A stretch of 64,000 bases of DNA from Cetobacterium_A somerae (lineage in GTDB: Bacteria; Fusobacteriota; Fusobacteriia; Fusobacteriales; Fusobacteriaceae): NCBI RefSeq assembly GCF_044784365.2, contig NZ_CP173063.2; one strand, written 5' to 3'. Numbering within the stretch: position 1 is the first letter of the stretch; each line of letters opens with the position of its first letter. Made by a program: the position numbers and the translations under genes. Shown here piece by piece: positions 1 to 10,075 of this stretch. The notes below the pieces were generated by a model. It saw nothing but the letters and a program-made list of their open reading frames with translations, searched no databases and was not told the origin of the DNA.

Positions 1-2
1 TA

Positions 3-1328
3 GAAACGGTTTTAATAGATGATAATAATAGAGATGGTTTTAAATCAAAATTTGGATTTATTTTAGCTTGTATTGGTTCAGCAGTTGGAATGGGAAATAT
101 TTGGATGTTTCCATATAGAGTTGGGCAATTTGGAGGAGCAGCATTTCTTATTCCGTATTTTACATTTGTTCTTTTAATAGGATTTACAGGAGTAATTGGT
201 GAAATGACACTAGGGCGTTCTATGGGAACTGGCCCACTTGGAGCTTTTGAAAAAGCTTTTAAACAAAGAGGACTAAAAGGAGGAACAATAATAGGATTAA
301 TACCTGTTATAGGATCGTTAGCTATAGCCATTGGATATGCTATAGTTGTTGGTTGGATATTAAGGTATTGTGTTGTCTCTCTTTCAGGAGCAATCATTGA
401 ATCACAACCAGGTCCTTACTTTGGAGCTTTAGCTTCAGATTTTGGGAGTATACCTTGGCATGTAGCAGGTTTATTACTAACTTTTTCATTAATGGCTATG
501 GGAATAGCAGGAGGAATCGAAAAAGTAAATAAAATATTGATGCCAGCATTTTTTGGATTATTTTTATTTTTAGCTATTAGAATATATATGTTACCGGGGG
601 CGGAACAAGGCTATAGCTACTTATTTAATCCAGATTGGTCAGCTCTTAAAGATATGAGAACTTGGGTTTTTGCTTTAGGACAAGCATTTTTTTCCTTATC
701 TTTAGCTGGATCAGGAACTGTTGTTTACGGAAGTTATTTAAGTAAAAATGAAGATATAGTTAATTCAGCTTTAAATGTTTCTTTCTTTGATACATGTGCG
801 GCAATGTTGGCTGCACTTGTAGTTATTCCAGCGGTATTTGCTTATGGACTTGAGCCTGGGGCAGGTCCAGGTCTTATGTTTGTTACTCTTCCTACAGTAT
901 TTCAAAATATGCCTGGTGGACAAATAATTGCTATAGTATTTTTTATAGCAGTGTTATTTGCAGGAGTAACTTCTCTTATGAATTTATTTGAAACTCCTGT
1001 TGAAGCTTTACAAAGTCGCTTGGGATTATCAAGATTAAAATCTATTGGAATTGTTGCGGTAGTTTCATTTATAGTTGGAGTTTTTCTTGAAGGAGATGGA
1101 TTATCTCCATGGATGGACTTTGTTTCGATATATATAATTCCATTAGGTGCACTTTTAGCAGGACTTGTAATCTATTGGATTTGTAAATCTGGATTTGCAA
1201 GAGAACAAGTACAAATTGGAAGAGAAAAAAAAGTTGGAGCTTGGTTTGAACCAGTAACAAAATATCTATTTTGTGGAATAGCAATAATAGTTTACATTAT
1301 GGGAATTCTTTATGGAGGAATAGGATAA
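3..1328 (+). CDS. Sodium-dependent transporter of the NSS/SNF family (5'-truncated by window edge)
   Basis: This is an inner-membrane sodium symporter, probably for an amino acid; the substrate cannot be read from sequence. The frame is open from the first bases, and the residues before the first Met (GFILACIGSAVG) are the conserved start of TM1 in this family, followed by GMGNIWMFPY, the unwound TM1 sodium and substrate site. The visible 441 residues carry about 11 hydrophobic segments, close to the usual 440-460, so only the first few codons are missing. The acidic GEMTLGRSMG motif of TM2 is present. A hairpin terminator follows directly. Family assignment is firm. Confidence 0.9.
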   Translation, partial: ETVLIDDNNRDGFKSKFGFILACIGSAVGMGNIWMFPYRVGQFGGAAFLIPYFTFVLLIGFTGVIGEMTLGRSMGTGPLGAFEKAFKQRGLKGGTIIGLIPVIGSLAIAIGYAIVVGWILRYCVVSLSGAIIESQPGPYFGALASDFGSIPWHVAGLLLTFSLMAMGIAGGIEKVNKILMPAFFGLFLFLAIRIYMLPGAEQGYSYLFNPDWSALKDMRTWVFALGQAFFSLSLAGSGTVVYGSYLSKNEDIVNSALNVSFFDTCAAMLAALVVIPAVFAYGLEPGAGPGLMFVTLPTVFQNMPGGQIIAIVFFIAVLFAGVTSLMNLFETPVEALQSRLGLSRLKSIGIVAVVSFIVGVFLEGDGLSPWMDFVSIYIIPLGALLAGLVIYWICKSGFAREQVQIGREKKVGAWFEPVTKYLFCGIAIIVYIMGILYGGIG

Positions 1329-1348
1329 AGTAATATTTAAATATAATC

Positions 1349-1386
1349 AAAGGTTGTAGAAATGAAAATTTCTGCAACTTTTTTTA
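1349..1386 (+). terminator. Rho-independent terminator after the NSS transporter
   Basis: A stem pairs AGGTTGTAGAAAT with ATTTCTGCAACTT across a short loop and runs into a T tract, ending the transporter transcript. Confidence 0.8.
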
Positions 1387-1392
1387 TTAAGA

Positions 1393-1401
1393 TGGTATAA
1401 T
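1393..1401 (+). promoter_or_regulatory. Extended -10 promoter element for the small gene at 1428
   Basis: TGGTATAAT, an extended -10, lies just past the upstream terminator and 27 bases before the GTG start at 1428. No good -35 is visible, as expected for extended -10 promoters. The same TGGTATAAT occurs before the gene at 36914. Confidence 0.5.
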
Positions 1402-1427
1402 ATAAGAAAATAAATTGGAGGAAAATT

Positions 1428-1736
1428 GTGGAGAATAAAATTTTAAATGATAAAGTAAAAGAAAAAAGATTTGAATTGATATTAAGAATATTTGATAAAA
1501 TTGATTTTCAGAGAATTGAAGTTCCTGAAGAATATAGTAAAGATACTTTTTTTGATTTTTTAAAATGGAAAATAGGGACAAGCATATCTTTTAGATATGA
1601 TAAACAATTAAATTTTATATATAGTCAAAAAAATGAAGGTTTACAGGAAAAGCTACTAAAAAATTTAGAATATGATTTTAGACAGGAACAGTTTGAAATT
1701 TTGTCAAATATCTATTTTGAATTCGGAAAAAAATAA
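1428..1736 (+). CDS. Hypothetical protein, 102 aa
   Basis: I do not recognise this protein. It is soluble, charged and rich in Lys, Glu, Phe and Ile, with no signal peptide, membrane segment or Cys. It starts at GTG, 8 bases after a clear TTGGAGG site, and has its own extended -10 promoter, so it looks like a real single gene. It ends about 50 bases before adenine deaminase and may be co-transcribed with it. No function can be proposed. Confidence 0.65.
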   Translation: MENKILNDKVKEKRFELILRIFDKIDFQRIEVPEEYSKDTFFDFLKWKIGTSISFRYDKQLNFIYSQKNEGLQEKLLKNLEYDFRQEQFEILSNIYFEFGKK

Positions 1737-1787
1737 AGGTAACAAAGGCTCTTTACAGTAAAAAAGTTATAAAAAAGGAGTGATGAT

Positions 1788-3575
1788 ATGAAGCTTCAAG
1801 AACGCAAAGAGTTGGTAGAGGTTGCCCTAGGAAAAAGAGTAGCTGATTTAGTTTTAACAAACGGAAATCTTATAAATGTTTTTACTGGAGAAATTTATAA
1901 AGCAAATATTTATATTTATAAAGAGTATATAGCTAATGTAATACCTATAGAAGAAGATACTTTCATTATAGGAGAAAATATTGTAGATTTAAAAGGTAAG
2001 TATGTGGCTCCAGGGTTTATTGATTCGCATGTTCATATAGAGAGTAGTCATTTAACTCCTAATAATTTTGCAGAAGTTGTTATACCTAAAGGGACAACTA
2101 CTATAATTGCTGATCCTCATGAAATTGCAAATGTTTTGGGAATAGATGGAGTAAAATATATGATTGAAAAATCAAAAGGATTACCAATGAATCAATATTT
2201 TTTAATTCCTTCTTGTGTTCCTTCTGTATTAGGATTAGAAAATGCAGGAGCTGAATTTACACCAAATGATATAAAAAATATGTTTAATCTAGAACGAGTT
2301 TTAGGACTTGGAGAAGTAATGGATTTTATGGGAGTAATAAATCAAAGCAAAAGAATGACAAAAATAATAGATGTTGCAATAAGAAAGGGTGTTTTTGTAC
2401 AGGGGCATGCTCCTGGTCTAAAAGGTAAAGCTTTAGCAGGTTATATTTGTGGAGGACCAATATCATGTCATGAGTCTACAGATGGAATAGAAGCTTTAGA
2501 TAAGTTGAGAAAAGGGATGTTTTTAGATGCGAGAGAAAGTTCAATTTCTAAAAATATAACAAACATAGTAAAAGTAATAAAAACAATAAAAGCACCTAGA
2601 AATTTAACTTTATGTACTGATGATAGAGAGGCTGGAGATCTTTTAAAAGAAGGAAGTGTTAATCATTGTGCAGAGGTAGCTGTAAAAGCCGGATTAGATG
2701 CTGTAGATGCAATAAAAGCAATAACTTTGAATCCTGCTCAAGAATACAAATTGGATAAAATAGGAGCTATTGCACCAGGTTATTTTGCAGATATAGTAGT
2801 ATTAGATAGTATTAGGGATTTTAATGTGGTAAAAACTTTTTTTAAAGGAAAGTTAGTAGCAAAAGATGGAAAGCTAGTAGAAGAAATTACTTCTAAAATT
2901 TTAGAAGTAGAAGAGTTAAATAGCATTCATTTAAAAAATCTTAAATTAGAAGATTTTATGATAAAAGCTCCAATAGAAAATGGAGAGCTCGAAATAGAAG
3001 CTCTTGTTTATTTAAATAAAAATGATTTATTAACAGAAAGAAAAAAATTGAAAGTAAAAGTTTTAAATGAGTATGTTGATATTTCAGATTCTCCAGAATT
3101 AAACTATGTTGCGATAATAAATAGACACAAGAAGATTGATAATATCTCACTTGGAGTAGTAAAAAATTTTCATTTAAAAAAAGGAGCAGTAGGAACAACC
3201 TATTCCCATGATAGTCATAATTTAACAATTATATATAATAATCCATTGGAAGCACTAATAATATCTGAAAAAATAAAAGAAATAGGAGGTGGTATTGTAG
3301 TTGCAGAGAAAGCAAAGATTTTAAAAGAATTACATTTACCAATAGCAGGAATGCTATCTAAAAATTCAGCAGAAGTTTTATCAGATGAAATAGAAGGAAT
3401 GAATTCTATTTTAAAAGAAATGGGAATAGAGGCTGAGTCACCTATAACTAGACCTAGTACAATTGCATTAATAGTTATACCAGATGTAAAAATAAGTGAT
3501 TTGGGCTTAATTGATGTAAAAACTCAAGAAATTATAAAGCTATTTGATGAACACGGTATAAATAATATATTTTAA
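1788..3575 (+). CDS. ade: Adenine deaminase
   Basis: The enzyme deaminates adenine to hypoxanthine and ammonia in cytoplasmic purine salvage. At 595 aa it has the normal length for the bacterial Ade family of the amidohydrolase superfamily. The metal-binding HVHIES motif lies at residues 81-86 (His81, His83), and the family motif ADPHEIANV is at about 109-117. A later LCTDDR segment supplies the metal-binding Asp. The C-terminal third is the Ade-specific domain. The start is supported by an AAAAAGGAG site. The DsrE-like gene follows after 16 bases and is probably co-transcribed. Confidence 0.95.
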   Translation: MKLQERKELVEVALGKRVADLVLTNGNLINVFTGEIYKANIYIYKEYIANVIPIEEDTFIIGENIVDLKGKYVAPGFIDSHVHIESSHLTPNNFAEVVIPKGTTTIIADPHEIANVLGIDGVKYMIEKSKGLPMNQYFLIPSCVPSVLGLENAGAEFTPNDIKNMFNLERVLGLGEVMDFMGVINQSKRMTKIIDVAIRKGVFVQGHAPGLKGKALAGYICGGPISCHESTDGIEALDKLRKGMFLDARESSISKNITNIVKVIKTIKAPRNLTLCTDDREAGDLLKEGSVNHCAEVAVKAGLDAVDAIKAITLNPAQEYKLDKIGAIAPGYFADIVVLDSIRDFNVVKTFFKGKLVAKDGKLVEEITSKILEVEELNSIHLKNLKLEDFMIKAPIENGELEIEALVYLNKNDLLTERKKLKVKVLNEYVDISDSPELNYVAIINRHKKIDNISLGVVKNFHLKKGAVGTTYSHDSHNLTIIYNNPLEALIISEKIKEIGGGIVVAEKAKILKELHLPIAGMLSKNSAEVLSDEIEGMNSILKEMGIEAESPITRPSTIALIVIPDVKISDLGLIDVKTQEIIKLFDEHGINNIF

Positions 3576-3591
3576 TTACAAAGGAGAAAAG

Positions 3592-3942
3592 ATGATAGTC
3601 AAAGTAGTTTTTGATATTAATCAAGAAGAGCGTTGGTCTGTTCTTATAGGAAATTTAAAAAATGTAGTTAAGGGAATAAGAGAACTAGGTTCGGAATATT
3701 GTTTAGAAGTAGTTATTATGGGTACAGCTATTAATGGTATAAAAAAGTTATCAGGTATATTAAAAAAAGAGGAACTGGAAGAATTAGTTGAAAAAAATGT
3801 AATATTTTCAGTTTGTAATAACACAATGAAAAAATATAATGTAAAAAAAGAAGACCTTTATGATTTTATAAAAGTTGTTCCTGCAGGTGTGATAGAGTTA
3901 ATTTTGAAGCAACAAGATGGGTATAGTTATATTAAACCTTAA
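3592..3942 (+). CDS. DsrE/DsrF-like family protein
   Basis: A small soluble protein of 116 aa with a DsrE-like alpha/beta layout: an N-terminal beta strand (VKVVFDI), a helix, a second strand (LEVVIMGTAI), and the pattern VIFSVCNNTMKKYNV followed by a VVPAGVIELILKQQDGYSYIKP-type C-terminus. This C-terminal pattern (AGV...GY.Y.KP) is typical of DsrE-like proteins of unknown role. The central Cys sits where sulfur-carrying members have their active Cys, but sulfur transfer is not shown. It shares an operon with ade and ends at a strong shared terminator. Confidence 0.75.
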   Translation: MIVKVVFDINQEERWSVLIGNLKNVVKGIRELGSEYCLEVVIMGTAINGIKKLSGILKKEELEELVEKNVIFSVCNNTMKKYNVKKEDLYDFIKVVPAGVIELILKQQDGYSYIKP

Positions 3943-3944
3943 AA

Positions 3945-3982
3945 CAAAATGGCAACCAAATTTAAAGTTGGTTGCCATTTTA
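3945..3982. terminator. Bidirectional terminator between convergent genes
   Basis: The 14-bp arms AAAATGGCAACCAA and TTGGTTGCCATTTT form a near-perfect hairpin with a short loop, flanked by A and T runs. It can serve both the plus-strand DsrE gene and the minus-strand ABC operon. Confidence 0.85.
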
Positions 3983-3983
3983 C

Positions 3984-4763
3984 TTAAAGATAACTAATAC
4001 TCTCTAAAATATAATTAGGTTTATATATGGTATTAATTTCTTTTCCGGTACCTTCACCACTTAAAACTAAGATTGTATCACAATTGTTTATATTTCCACA
4101 GGCTATGTCTGTATATAATCGATCTCCTACAATAACAATATCTTTTTTATCCAACCCTAACTTTTCAAGAGCATATTCTAGCATTATAAAATTAGGTTTT
4201 CCAAAATATGTTGGTTGTTTTCCCGTACAAACTTCAATCATATTGCAGATTGCTTTGCAATCTGGAAGATAAACTTTATTTTCAATCGGATAAACTAAAT
4301 CTTCATTAGCAGCAAAGTATTTAATATCTTTTTTTAATAATTGACAAGCAGTTTCAATTTTTTTAAAATCTAACTCTGTATCTAAAGCGATAATTAATAT
4401 ATCAATATTATGATTATTAAAATCAGATACCTCATTTACAACTTGGATTCCTTTATTTCTATATAAATCTTTATATTCTTCAGTTCCAATGATATAAACT
4501 TTTTGATCACTATAATTTTTTTCAATATGTGATAGTAAAACCATTCCTGCAGTTATTATTTCATCTAATTCAGATTCAATTCCAAACTCTTTAAATTTTT
4601 CAACATATTTTTTAGGATTTTTTGATGAATTATTTGTAAAAAAACTTATTTTTTTTCCATTCATTCTTAATTCTTCTATTTTTTCTTTTGCACCTGGAAT
4701 AAGAGTGTTTCCAAGTAAGATTGTACCATCGATATCAAAAAGATATCCCTTATATTGTTTCAT
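3984..4763 (-). CDS. HAD-IIA family phosphatase (NagD-like)
   Basis: A cytoplasmic HAD hydrolase of 259 aa. Motif I is FDIDGT with Asp10 and Asp12, motif II is TNNSS at 43-47, the catalytic Lys is in FGKPN (about 189), and the motif III/IV region reads GDRLYTDI with Asp214 and Asp219. The cap between motifs II and III marks subclass IIA (NagD/4-nitrophenylphosphatase/glycerol-phosphate phosphatase). Its start overlaps the stop of the upstream TIM-barrel gene by one base (TAATG), so translation is coupled. As the last gene of an ABC sugar-importer operon, it probably dephosphorylates a product of the imported compound; that is inference. Confidence 0.88.
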   Translation of the reverse strand: MKQYKGYLFDIDGTILLGNTLIPGAKEKIEELRMNGKKISFFTNNSSKNPKKYVEKFKEFGIESELDEIITAGMVLLSHIEKNYSDQKVYIIGTEEYKDLYRNKGIQVVNEVSDFNNHNIDILIIALDTELDFKKIETACQLLKKDIKYFAANEDLVYPIENKVYLPDCKAICNMIEVCTGKQPTYFGKPNFIMLEYALEKLGLDKKDIVIVGDRLYTDIACGNINNCDTILVLSGEGTGKEINTIYKPNYILESISYL

Positions 4764-5527
4764 TAAATTTGTATCTCCTTTATTCTTTTTAAATCATCTA
4801 AAAGTATTTTTTTATCTGTTATTGGGGAATATTCCAAAACTAATTTGCTATTTGGGGTTTCTAAAAGTATTTTTTTTAAAATTTCGTCACCATTAAATGT
4901 ACCGTGAAAAATAGACTGATGAAGATCCTTTTCTCCATCATTACTGTGAATATGATACGCTATAATATTATTTTTTAAAGTTTCTAAAATTTCATCTAAA
5001 TTCCATTTATTAGCTAATAGATGACCAATATCAATTAAAACTTTAAGATTTTTTTGTAGAACTAATTTTTCAAATTCTTTTTGAGAGTAAATCATATTTT
5101 TTCCAATACCAACATTTTCAACTAGTATTTGAACTCCGATTTCTTTTCCTAAAAGTAATAATTCATCTAACTTTTTCTCAATCTCTTTTTTAGAACTGTC
5201 TTTTCTTTTAGCTTCATTTGTATGGAGAACAAGAAATTCACCATTATTTTTTTTACAACAAATTAAAGCTTCGACAAAGTTTAGTTTAAGTTCTTCCCAC
5301 AAGATATTGCTACAATCAATATTAAAGAATCTATAGGGACCATGAAAAGATACATTTTCTAATTTTGCATGTTTAATTAAAAAATTAAATTTTTCTGTAT
5401 GATTAAAATCTCTAGGTTCTAAAAAAAATTCTAAATTTTTTAAATCATACATTTCAATAAAGTTAAGTGTTTCTTCTTTTGTGTCATTATAAAATATAAG
5501 ATCACTTACAAATATATTATTTTTCAT
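4763..5527 (-). CDS. Sugar phosphate isomerase/epimerase-like TIM-barrel protein
   Basis: A 254-aa protein of the AP-endonuclease-2/xylose-isomerase-like TIM-barrel family. Candidate metal ligands follow the family order: FHGPYRF, LHTNEAK, LVENVG, DIGHLL, HIHSNDGEKD and LEYSP. No signal peptide is present. It lies between the binding-protein gene and the HAD phosphatase in the same operon, with a one-base overlap downstream. Members act as isomerases, epimerases or dehydratases on sugars and polyols, and the exact reaction is unknown. Fold assignment is good; function is inference. Confidence 0.75.
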   Translation of the reverse strand: MKNNIFVSDLIFYNDTKEETLNFIEMYDLKNLEFFLEPRDFNHTEKFNFLIKHAKLENVSFHGPYRFFNIDCSNILWEELKLNFVEALICCKKNNGEFLVLHTNEAKRKDSSKKEIEKKLDELLLLGKEIGVQILVENVGIGKNMIYSQKEFEKLVLQKNLKVLIDIGHLLANKWNLDEILETLKNNIIAYHIHSNDGEKDLHQSIFHGTFNGDEILKKILLETPNSKLVLEYSPITDKKILLDDLKRIKEIQI

Positions 5528-5535
5528 ATTTCTCC

Positions 5536-6822
5536 TTATTTAACTAAGTTTGTTATTTTTTCTTCAACTTCTTTTAAAGCTTGTTCTGCTTTTTTCTCAC
5601 CACTTAAAATAACATCTCTAACATCGATTAATAATTGTTCTGCTTGAAGTGCATTAGTTCCTGAAAAACTAGCCCATTTCCCCATATTTTTGAGTTGTTC
5701 ATTAGCTACTCTCATAAGTTGATTTTCATTTAAAAATTTTGCGATTTCACTATTTTCATTTTGGATGGCAGAAGGTAAATATCCAGTTCCTTTAGTCCAC
5801 TTTTCAGAAGCTTCTTCTTCTAATAAATATTTCATAAATCTCCAAGAAGCTTTTTGTTCGTCAGAACTATCTGTCATAATCATTAACATATTTCCACCAG
5901 CAGGTAATTTTCTTTCTTTTCCATTAAATACAGGGAATTTTTCACCGATTATTTTAAATTTAGCTGTTGATTCAAAATTATCCCTTTTTCCAATTGTAGT
6001 TATAACCATTCCAAGTCTACCATTTAAAAATGTTTGGAATCCTTCATCATTAGAAGCATGTAAAGCTATATTATCTTGAACCATATCAGCTAAGTATTGA
6101 TATGCTTCAGAGGATTCTTTGGAAGCAAATGTTGGAATAGTTTTTCCATCCTTTTCTATCAAAATTTTACCTCCATTTCCCTCAATTAAAGCTTGTTGAG
6201 CCCAATTATCAGCATATTCTTGAACAAATAATCCCATATTTCCTGTTTTTTCTTTTATTATTTCTGAATATTTACGAACAGTTTCCCAGTCTTTAGGAGT
6301 ATTTGCTATATTTATTCCAGCTTCATTCATAAGATCTGAATTAATATACATGATTGGATTGCTTATTGAGTATGGAATTCCAACTTGCTTTCCATTAACT
6401 TGCCCAAGTTCTAATATATTTGATAAAAAATTATTACTTAAATAATTTTTATCTTCAGGAAAATATTTTTCTATAATTTCTTGAGCTGTTACGTAATCAA
6501 AATTATCATTTGCATAGTTTAAATATGAATATCCCATTTGAACAATGGCAGGTTTCTTTCTCGCAGCTACGGCTACCTGTAAATTTTGTGTTAATCCTTT
6601 ATACATATCAGGGTTAAATTTTTCTATAACTTTTATATCAGAATTTTTTTCATTAAAATTTTTAACGAGCTCTTTTATTGTTCCACCGCCAAAACTTTCA
6701 GATGCAACATGCCAATATTCAATTTCGATAGGCTTATTTGATATTGTAGTTTTTTCTTCTTTTTCACATCCTACTAAAAATAGACTTCCTAAAATAATTC
6801 CTTTTAAAATATTTTTCTTCAA
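5536..6822 (-). CDS. ABC transporter substrate-binding lipoprotein (UgpB/MalE type)
   Basis: A periplasmic solute-binding lipoprotein of 428 aa for carbohydrate or glycerol-phosphate-like ligands. The N-terminus MKKNILKGIILGSLFLVGC has a lipobox with the acylated Cys at 19. The mature part opens with IEIEYWHVASES and continues with the family-1 pattern PAIVQMGYSYL and PYSISNPIMYINSDLMNEAGI. It sits directly after the ATPase gene and before the two enzyme genes, completing a permease-permease-ATPase-binding protein set. It resembles the UgpB-like protein at 12888, but the ligand of each may differ. Confidence 0.88.
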   Translation of the reverse strand: MKKNILKGIILGSLFLVGCEKEEKTTISNKPIEIEYWHVASESFGGGTIKELVKNFNEKNSDIKVIEKFNPDMYKGLTQNLQVAVAARKKPAIVQMGYSYLNYANDNFDYVTAQEIIEKYFPEDKNYLSNNFLSNILELGQVNGKQVGIPYSISNPIMYINSDLMNEAGINIANTPKDWETVRKYSEIIKEKTGNMGLFVQEYADNWAQQALIEGNGGKILIEKDGKTIPTFASKESSEAYQYLADMVQDNIALHASNDEGFQTFLNGRLGMVITTIGKRDNFESTAKFKIIGEKFPVFNGKERKLPAGGNMLMIMTDSSDEQKASWRFMKYLLEEEASEKWTKGTGYLPSAIQNENSEIAKFLNENQLMRVANEQLKNMGKWASFSGTNALQAEQLLIDVRDVILSGEKKAEQALKEVEEKITNLVK

Positions 6823-6824
6823 AA

Positions 6825-7904
<1,080 letters not shown>

Positions 7905-7910
7905 ATTTAC

Positions 7911-8728
7911 CTATCCTTTTACTCCTGATTTTACAAAACTCGTCATTATTTTTTTTGGAAGAATGCGTACATAATAATTGGAAAAATAATTGTTAATGTT
8001 GCAATCGCCATTGTTACACCCCAATCGTTTCCACCTTCAGAACTTATAAACATCTGAAGAGCTAAAGATAGCGTGTAGTTTTTCTTTTCACTTAAAATTA
8101 ATAAAGGCCAAAAATACTCATTCCATGAGTTTATAAAAAATAGTATTCCCATAGATATAATAGAATTTTTAATCATTGGTAAAATAATATAATATAAGAC
8201 TTTAGTTTCTTTAATTTTATCTAATTTAGTTACTTCAAGAATAGATTTAGGGATTCCTTTCATATTTTGTATAATCATAAATATTCCCATTCCATCAGCT
8301 AATTGAGGAAGGATAACTCCTAAGCTTGAATTTAAAAGCCCAATCTTAGAAATCATAAGATAATTAGGTATCATAGTTACTGTAAAAGGAACAAATAGAG
8401 TTCCTAAAATTAGAAAAATTAAGATTTTTTTACCTTTAAAATTTTTAAAAGTTAAAATATACCCAGCTAAAATACTCGTGATAATTTTACCGAAAGTTAT
8501 AGCAGCAGATATAAAAAATGTATTCCATATATATCTTAAAATATCTACGTTTTCAAATATATAAGTATAATTTCTAAATGTTATAACTCTGGGAATTATA
8601 CTTAAAGGATCTGCAAAAATTTGACTCATGCTTTTAAAAGAGATTGATAACATATATATAAGAGGAAAAATTTGAATTCCTATAATTAGTAAAAACAAGA
8701 CATGCCACTTACTTTCTTTAATTTTCAT
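7911..8728 (-). CDS. ABC permease, MalG/UgpE family, with probable -1 frameshift at the C-terminus
   Basis: An inner-membrane permease with six hydrophobic segments. In the starting frame it is 260 aa and stops at 7946 after FFQKK. The stop follows a run of eight A (complement of 7949-7956), in codons CAA AAA AAA TAA. A -1 slip at the A-AAA-AAA heptamer gives QKKIMTSFVKSGVKG and a stop at 7911. This is the usual C-terminal ending of the family (compare LQKGMTSGGVKE in the permease at 12050) and lies 6 bases before the next ATG. The cause could be ribosomal or polymerase slippage, mutation or a homopolymer reading error. The EAA loop reads EVTKLDKIKETKVLYYIILP, with Lys in place of the conserved Gly. 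Confidence 0.85.
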
Positions 8729-9599
8729 AGTAAACTCCTTTTTCTAAAACTTTAATCTTTATAGAAATTAATATAAAGAAGAAAAGCATTGTTATAACAG
8801 AAAGTGCTGAAGCTCTTCCTGTTTGAAAAAATGTAAATGCATACTGATAAATACTATATACAAGGTTTGTACTACCATTATTTGGTCCACCTTGAGTTAA
8901 AACATTTATAGGAACAAATACCTGCTGTAATCCATATACGATTGTCATAACGATAACATATAGTGCAGTTGATGATGTCATTGGGATAACAATATATAGA
9001 AATATTTGTAAGTTTGAAACTTTATCAAGTTTAGCACTTTCTATAAGTTCAGTAGGAACTTCGAGTATTCCAGCTAATAGAAGAATTAAATTATAACCAA
9101 AAATTTTCCAAGTAGTTATAAGAGTTATTAAAACCATTACGAGACCATTAGTTTTTAACCAAAATTGAGGTTTTAAATTTAAGAGCTCATAAATTTTTGA
9201 TATAGGTCCAATCATAGGATTAAATACCCATATAAAAATTAGAGAAGCTACAACTAATGAAATTATACTGGGGAAAAAGAACATAGTTCTATAAAAACCT
9301 TTAAATTTACTCACTAAAAATGCTAAAACATAAGCAATAATATATGGAAGTATAAAGTTAAATACAATTAATAAACCTATGTATATAAGAGTATTTATTA
9401 AAGATTTATGGACACTATTTTCTGTTAATATATCTGTATAATTTTCAAGTCCAATAAATTTTTTATTTTTACTAATCATATTCCATTGAAAAAAACTTAA
9501 ATAGAAAGTTTTACAAATGGGATAAAAAATAAAAATGGTAAAAATGGTTAAAGCGGGCATTAAAAATGCTGTTGCTAAAAGTGTTTCTTTTTTTTTCAT
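8718..9599 (-). CDS. ABC permease, MalF/UgpA family
   Basis: A 293-aa inner-membrane permease with about six hydrophobic segments, first gene of the minus-strand importer operon. The N-terminus FLMPALTIFTIFIFYPI and the FVPINVLTQGGPNNGS segment are typical of MalF/UgpA proteins. The EAA loop, ELIESAKLDKVSNLQIFLYI followed by VIP, has Lys where Gly is normally conserved, as in the partner permease. The gene overlaps the next by 11 bases and starts after an AAGGAGA site. Substrate is not determined; sugars or glycerol-phosphate compounds are likely. Confidence 0.9.
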   Translation of the reverse strand: MKKKETLLATAFLMPALTIFTIFIFYPICKTFYLSFFQWNMISKNKKFIGLENYTDILTENSVHKSLINTLIYIGLLIVFNFILPYIIAYVLAFLVSKFKGFYRTMFFFPSIISLVVASLIFIWVFNPMIGPISKIYELLNLKPQFWLKTNGLVMVLITLITTWKIFGYNLILLLAGILEVPTELIESAKLDKVSNLQIFLYIVIPMTSSTALYVIVMTIVYGLQQVFVPINVLTQGGPNNGSTNLVYSIYQYAFTFFQTGRASALSVITMLFFFILISIKIKVLEKGVYYEN

Positions 9600-9742
9600 T
9601 ATGTCTCCTTAAATTATTTCTTTCTCAAACTCAAAATATAATATCAGATAGATGTTAAATGAAAATCAATTTAAGGTAAAAGTATGTTTAAATTTGTAAA
9701 AAAAGTGTAAATGAAAAAATTGATATAGTTTGTGAGTTTATA

Positions 9743-9801
9743 TTACAAGAATATCAGTATAATTGTGAAAGTTTATGTTGATTTATATGATATTCGTGTA
9801 A
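9743..9801. promoter_or_regulatory. Inverted repeat in the divergent promoter region, possible operator
   Basis: TTACAAGAATATCA at 9743-9756 is matched by the inverted TGATATTCGTGTAA at 9788-9801 (13 of 14 bases pair). It lies in the 325-base gap between the importer operon start and a small plus-strand gene. A direct repeat GTTGATTTAT occurs near 9778 and 9811. The rest of 9600-9924 holds only AT-rich sequence. A role as operator for the importer is inference. Confidence 0.4.
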
Positions 9802-9924
9802 TTTTTAAGTTGATTTATGTTAAAAATTAACAAAATAAAGATAAAATATGATAGAATATAAAGAAAAATTTATTTTTTTAAAAAAATCTAATATTACTAA
9901 ATTTATTTGTCAGGGAGGAATGAA

Positions 9925-10032
9925 GTGAAAAAAATAATTTTACTTTTAACACTAGGGGTTACATTAATGGGAGTAGCTAAAGTTATATGGGAAGAAAATC
10001 AAATAGAAAGAGTTTATATATTAGATAAGTAG
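9925..10032 (+). CDS. Small membrane or secreted peptide, 35 aa
   Basis: A GTG start follows a clear GGGAGG site and opens a 35-codon frame: a Lys-Lys start, then a hydrophobic stretch (IILLLTLGVTLMGVA), then a charged tail ending in ILDK. It may be a single-span or signal-anchored peptide. A hairpin terminator begins 44 bases after its stop, so it appears to be its own transcription unit. I do not recognise a family. A similar tiny gene lies at 14747. Confidence 0.5.
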   Translation: MKKIILLLTLGVTLMGVAKVIWEENQIERVYILDK

Positions 10033-10075
10033 AGATGGTATAAAGAAAAATTTAAAATAATATTATAATAAATAG

